DNA from: a virus
IMG/VR virus record: IMGVR_UViG_3300042197_000642
Span: 31,796 to 95,795 of that record
Direction: 5' to 3' (one strand)
DNA length: 64,000 bases
In this document: piece by piece, positions 62,328 through 64,000 of the stretch
Numbering within the stretch: the first letter of the stretch is position 1
Layout: every line of letters begins with the position of its first letter
The notes under the pieces: generated by a model
Told to the model about the DNA's origin: nothing
The model's input: the letters and a program-made list of their open reading frames with translations, nothing else
The model's database searches: none
Translations under genes and position numbers: made by a program

Positions 62328-62359
62328 TCGTTTACCACTAATTGAAAGGGGGGCTAACT

Positions 62360-62524
62360 ATGGACGACCCACGTCTATGGATGGCAGAAGTATACCGAGC
62401 AGTAAGAAATCAACCCAACCTTAAAACCGAGTTCAACCAACAGATAAACAGTTGCGAAGGTCCTGACCACGCAATTCAAATCTGCAAGAAGTTCCTAATG
62501 CTTGCTTCCGTGAGCAAGGCTTAA
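62360..62524 (+). CDS. Small hypothetical protein, 54 aa
   Basis: Start at ATG 62360 after AAGGGGGG rather than the TTG at 62342. MDDPRLWMAEVYRAVRNQPN, then KTEFNQQINSCEGPDHAIQI. Helical, unknown. Followed one base later by the next small gene. Confidence 0.6.
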   Translation: MDDPRLWMAEVYRAVRNQPNLKTEFNQQINSCEGPDHAIQICKKFLMLASVSKA

Positions 62525-62525
62525 C

Positions 62526-62693
62526 ATGTGTAATTGTATAGTTCATCATCCAGATCTACAAAGCGAGGACTGGCAAATTGCTTTAAGTAATTTGCGTCAA
62601 ACTATTGACCATGGCGACGGTAATCTAATACCATTACTTGCAGAACAAGTGTTTGGCAATTGCCCTAGTAGAACGGATAAAGTAAATGGGTAA
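62526..62693 (+). CDS. Small hypothetical protein, 55 aa
   Basis: MCNCIVHHPDLQSEDWQIAL, then TIDHGDGNLIPLLAEQVFGN. CNC and HH near the start may bind metal. It overlaps the next gene by 8 bases. Unknown. Confidence 0.55.
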   Translation: MCNCIVHHPDLQSEDWQIALSNLRQTIDHGDGNLIPLLAEQVFGNCPSRTDKVNG

Positions 62694-62901
62694 AATGAAA
62701 GATATCGTAATGGATATCATGGCTTACGAGTCAGGGGAAATGAACGAGCAAGAAATCCTTGACTTCTTTCAGTATCTAGTAGATACTAAACTAGTATGGC
62801 AATTACAAGGACACTACGGAAGAACCGCTACCGCCCTAATAGAAACTGGAGCAATAAGTGATAACACTAACACACACAGTAACACTCAAGACAACGATTG
62901 A
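62686..62901 (+). CDS. Conserved small actinophage protein, 71 aa
   Basis: MKDIVMDIMAYESGEMNEQE, LDFFQYLVDTKLVWQLQGHY and GRTATALIETGAI form the pattern seen in many actinophages ('ImayE.G.l......lFq.LvdtG..W.LQG.YGR.A..Li..G.I'). I know the pattern, not the function. Ends in a disordered Asn/Thr-rich tail. Confidence 0.75.
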   Translation: MGKMKDIVMDIMAYESGEMNEQEILDFFQYLVDTKLVWQLQGHYGRTATALIETGAISDNTNTHSNTQDND

Positions 62902-63076
62902 CGAAACCAAAGCGCCTAAGGATATGCTTGAGCGTTTGTATAAAGTAGATAGCGAAGACTTGCCAAGACTTCTAAATGTTGTCTTCCTAGCAACAGCAGA
63001 GAAGTTAAAGGTGTTTGAGAAGATGAACGAGCACAACAGTTACGCAACTGTCGAGCCAGTATTGGAGACACTATGA
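62858..63076 (+). CDS. Small hypothetical protein, 72 aa
   Basis: GTG start at 62858 with GGAG upstream, overlapping the previous gene by 44 bases. LTHTVTLKTTIDETKAPKDM, then LPRLLNVVFLATAEKLKVFE. Alpha/beta. Coupled by ATGA to the next gene. Confidence 0.55.
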   Translation: MITLTHTVTLKTTIDETKAPKDMLERLYKVDSEDLPRLLNVVFLATAEKLKVFEKMNEHNSYATVEPVLETL

Positions 63077-63432
63077 ACCCTAAGTGCGCAGATATAATCG
63101 ACGCAGACATCAAGAACACCGAGGACTATCTCTCAGGCTTATTAGATAGGCTTGAGGGAGATACCTTAGATGATGAACGTGATGAGGTAGTAGCCCAACT
63201 GGACGAGTTCGCCGCGGGTGTAGAGAAGTACAATGTGATAAGACTAGTACTCTCAGGCGGAGGACCATCATCATTCATAGATGTTCTATATACACCGTAT
63301 GGTGATATTCAGAATATTGCATACCACTACCAAGATTGGTACGACGGAGCGGTCAAATTACTACCGAAGAGTTCCCCAATATGGCAATACGCAGAGGGTC
63401 AACTGGAGGGACACATAATCTTATCTACATAG
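63073..63432 (+). CDS. Hypothetical protein, 119 aa
   Basis: A 119-residue acidic protein: helical start (DTLDDERDEVVAQLDEFAAG) then beta hairpins (VIRLVLSGGGPSSFIDVLYT; GDIQNIAYHYQDWYDGAVKL). A conserved-looking GGGP loop and a DWYDGA turn. Common type in actinophage early regions, function unknown. Last gene before terminator 63469. Confidence 0.65.
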   Translation: MNPKCADIIDADIKNTEDYLSGLLDRLEGDTLDDERDEVVAQLDEFAAGVEKYNVIRLVLSGGGPSSFIDVLYTPYGDIQNIAYHYQDWYDGAVKLLPKSSPIWQYAEGQLEGHIILST

Positions 63433-63468
63433 GGTGGGTAAGCACGAGGCATAGTGGAGCCTCACAAG

Positions 63469-63498
63469 AAAGGCCGGCTACCTGTCAAGCCGGCCTTT
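63469..63498 (+). terminator. Intrinsic terminator
   Basis: An 11-bp perfect stem AAAGGCCGGCT / AGCCGGCCTTT, loop ACCTGTCA, followed by CGCTTTG. Ends the 62360-63432 transcript. Confidence 0.85.
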
Positions 63499-63526
63499 CG
63501 CTTTGTCAGGACTAGCAAGCGCGAGA

Positions 63527-63601
63527 GTTTGTGTTGGTTGCCGACCGCTTGCTGCGCTCGCTACCGGCTACCAATAGGGGAGGATAAAATCCAACACAAA
63601 C
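63527..63601. repeat. Inverted 11-mer pair 3
   Basis: GTTTGTGTTGG 63527-63537 and CCAACACAAAC 63591-63601, both exact, spacer 53 bases. Again between a terminator and promoter 4. Confidence 0.8.
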
Positions 63602-63662
63602 AAATGCTGAGATAGAGGTTTAAATTGGAGTATAGGGGGAGAGTGCGGCAGCTCTCAGGTTT

Positions 63663-63701
63663 GTCCTACCCTTGCTAATATCGTATTTGAGAGAGTAAAG
63701 T
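63663..63701 (+). promoter_or_regulatory. Early-type promoter 4 with GTCCTACCCTTG element
   Basis: GTCCTACCCTTG 63663-63674; -35 TTGCTA (63672-63677), 17-18 bases, -10 GTAAAG/TAAAGT (63695-63701). Upstream AGCTCTCAG and GGGAGAGTGC match promoter 3. Confidence 0.65.
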
Positions 63702-63721
63702 GCGCTAACGAAGGGAGAGTG

Positions 63722-64000
63722 TATGGACACACTACGCAAGAAAGAACTCTTTACGGAACTAATGACCGCTATGGAGTTGTATGACCTAAAGTCAGATGAG
63801 CCAGTAGTTTTATCACTACAAGGCTTATCAGATAGCGGATACCGCGAAGCGGTAATCGCACAAGCCGTTCATCAAAGTGATGAGTGGCAAGCCAACCTAT
63901 GTATGGGCATTACTCGTGCCTATATGGAAGGGATACATAACGATAGCAACCATGAACCTAATGCTGACCAACTATCAGGACTAGCACTCGCTATCTACCT
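63722..64000 (+). CDS. Hypothetical protein, N-terminal part (cut by window edge)
   Basis: ATG 63722 after AAGGGAGAGTGT; open to the window end. 93 residues are visible: MDTLRKKELFTELMTAMELY, PVVLSLQGLSDSGYREAVIA, then AYMEGIHNDSNHEPNADQLS. Helical; not recognised. First gene of the fourth right-arm operon. Confidence 0.6.

Noticed and set aside
60887-63601. 11-mer copies as a CRISPR array
   Set aside because: Units are too short, inverted, and spaced by whole genes; there are no regular spacers or cas genes.

Overview
The window is part of a tailed-phage genome with a contractile tail (myovirus type) that very probably infects an actinobacterium. The sheath, tube, tape measure, gp25/J/gpD/gp5-type baseplate, portal, N4-gp56-like capsid and large terminase genes show the virion type. 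A WhiB-like regulator, a DUF932/TIGR03299 protein and a DUF7455-like zinc protein point to an actinobacterial host. AT-rich coding sequence, a SpeD homologue, several iron/2-oxoglutarate oxygenases and small basic DUF6321-type proteins are typical of phages from aquatic habitats, so a freshwater or marine actinobacterium is likely (inference). Both ends are cut inside genes, so the genome is longer than 64 kb. I saw no integrase, tRNA gene or CRISPR array.

Layout: nearly everything from 59.7 kb down to 1 is on the minus strand, so the functional order runs right to left. 59.7-46.5 kb holds many small basic or zinc-binding proteins, SpeD, an Arr-like ADP-ribosyltransferase, HNH, three oxygenases, a 652-residue exported protein, CHAP endolysin, holin candidates, a lipoprotein and virion proteins including one with PASTA and Hint domains. 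44.6-42.2 kb holds small accessory genes. 42-35.4 kb is the packaging and head module (TerL, portal, scaffold, capsid). 35.3-20.7 kb is a large fibre block with collagen-like proteins and carbohydrate-binding-like repeats. 20.7-3.5 kb holds a glycosyltransferase, tiny cysteine/lysine proteins, tail sheath, tube, chaperone, tape measure and baseplate. 3.5-1 kb starts the replication module (winged-helix protein, DnaC-like loader, SWIM protein, DnaB-like helicase N-terminus). One small plus-strand pair at 44.8-45.7 kb (exported lysozyme plus WhiB) interrupts this.

At about 59.7-59.85 kb transcription diverges. The right arm (59.88-64 kb) is a plus-strand early-type region made of short operons, each ended by a terminator and restarted by a promoter carrying the same upstream element (GTCCTAYCCTT). 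Three of these promoters are preceded by a spaced inverted pair of the 11-mer GTTTGTGTTGG. Exact copies of this 11-mer also occur singly elsewhere, which suggests a dispersed regulatory or operator system.

Most genes are packed with ATGA or TAATG stop/start overlaps. I used these overlaps and ribosome-binding sites to correct several starts and to recover many short genes. The most unusual items are the 11-mer inverted-repeat cassettes, a probable +1 programmed frameshift in the tail-assembly chaperone, a PASTA plus Pro/Phe/Gly-rich plus Hint virion protein, a cupredoxin-like tip on a collagen-like fibre, an insertion in the gp5-like OB fold, and a beta module shared by four virion proteins.
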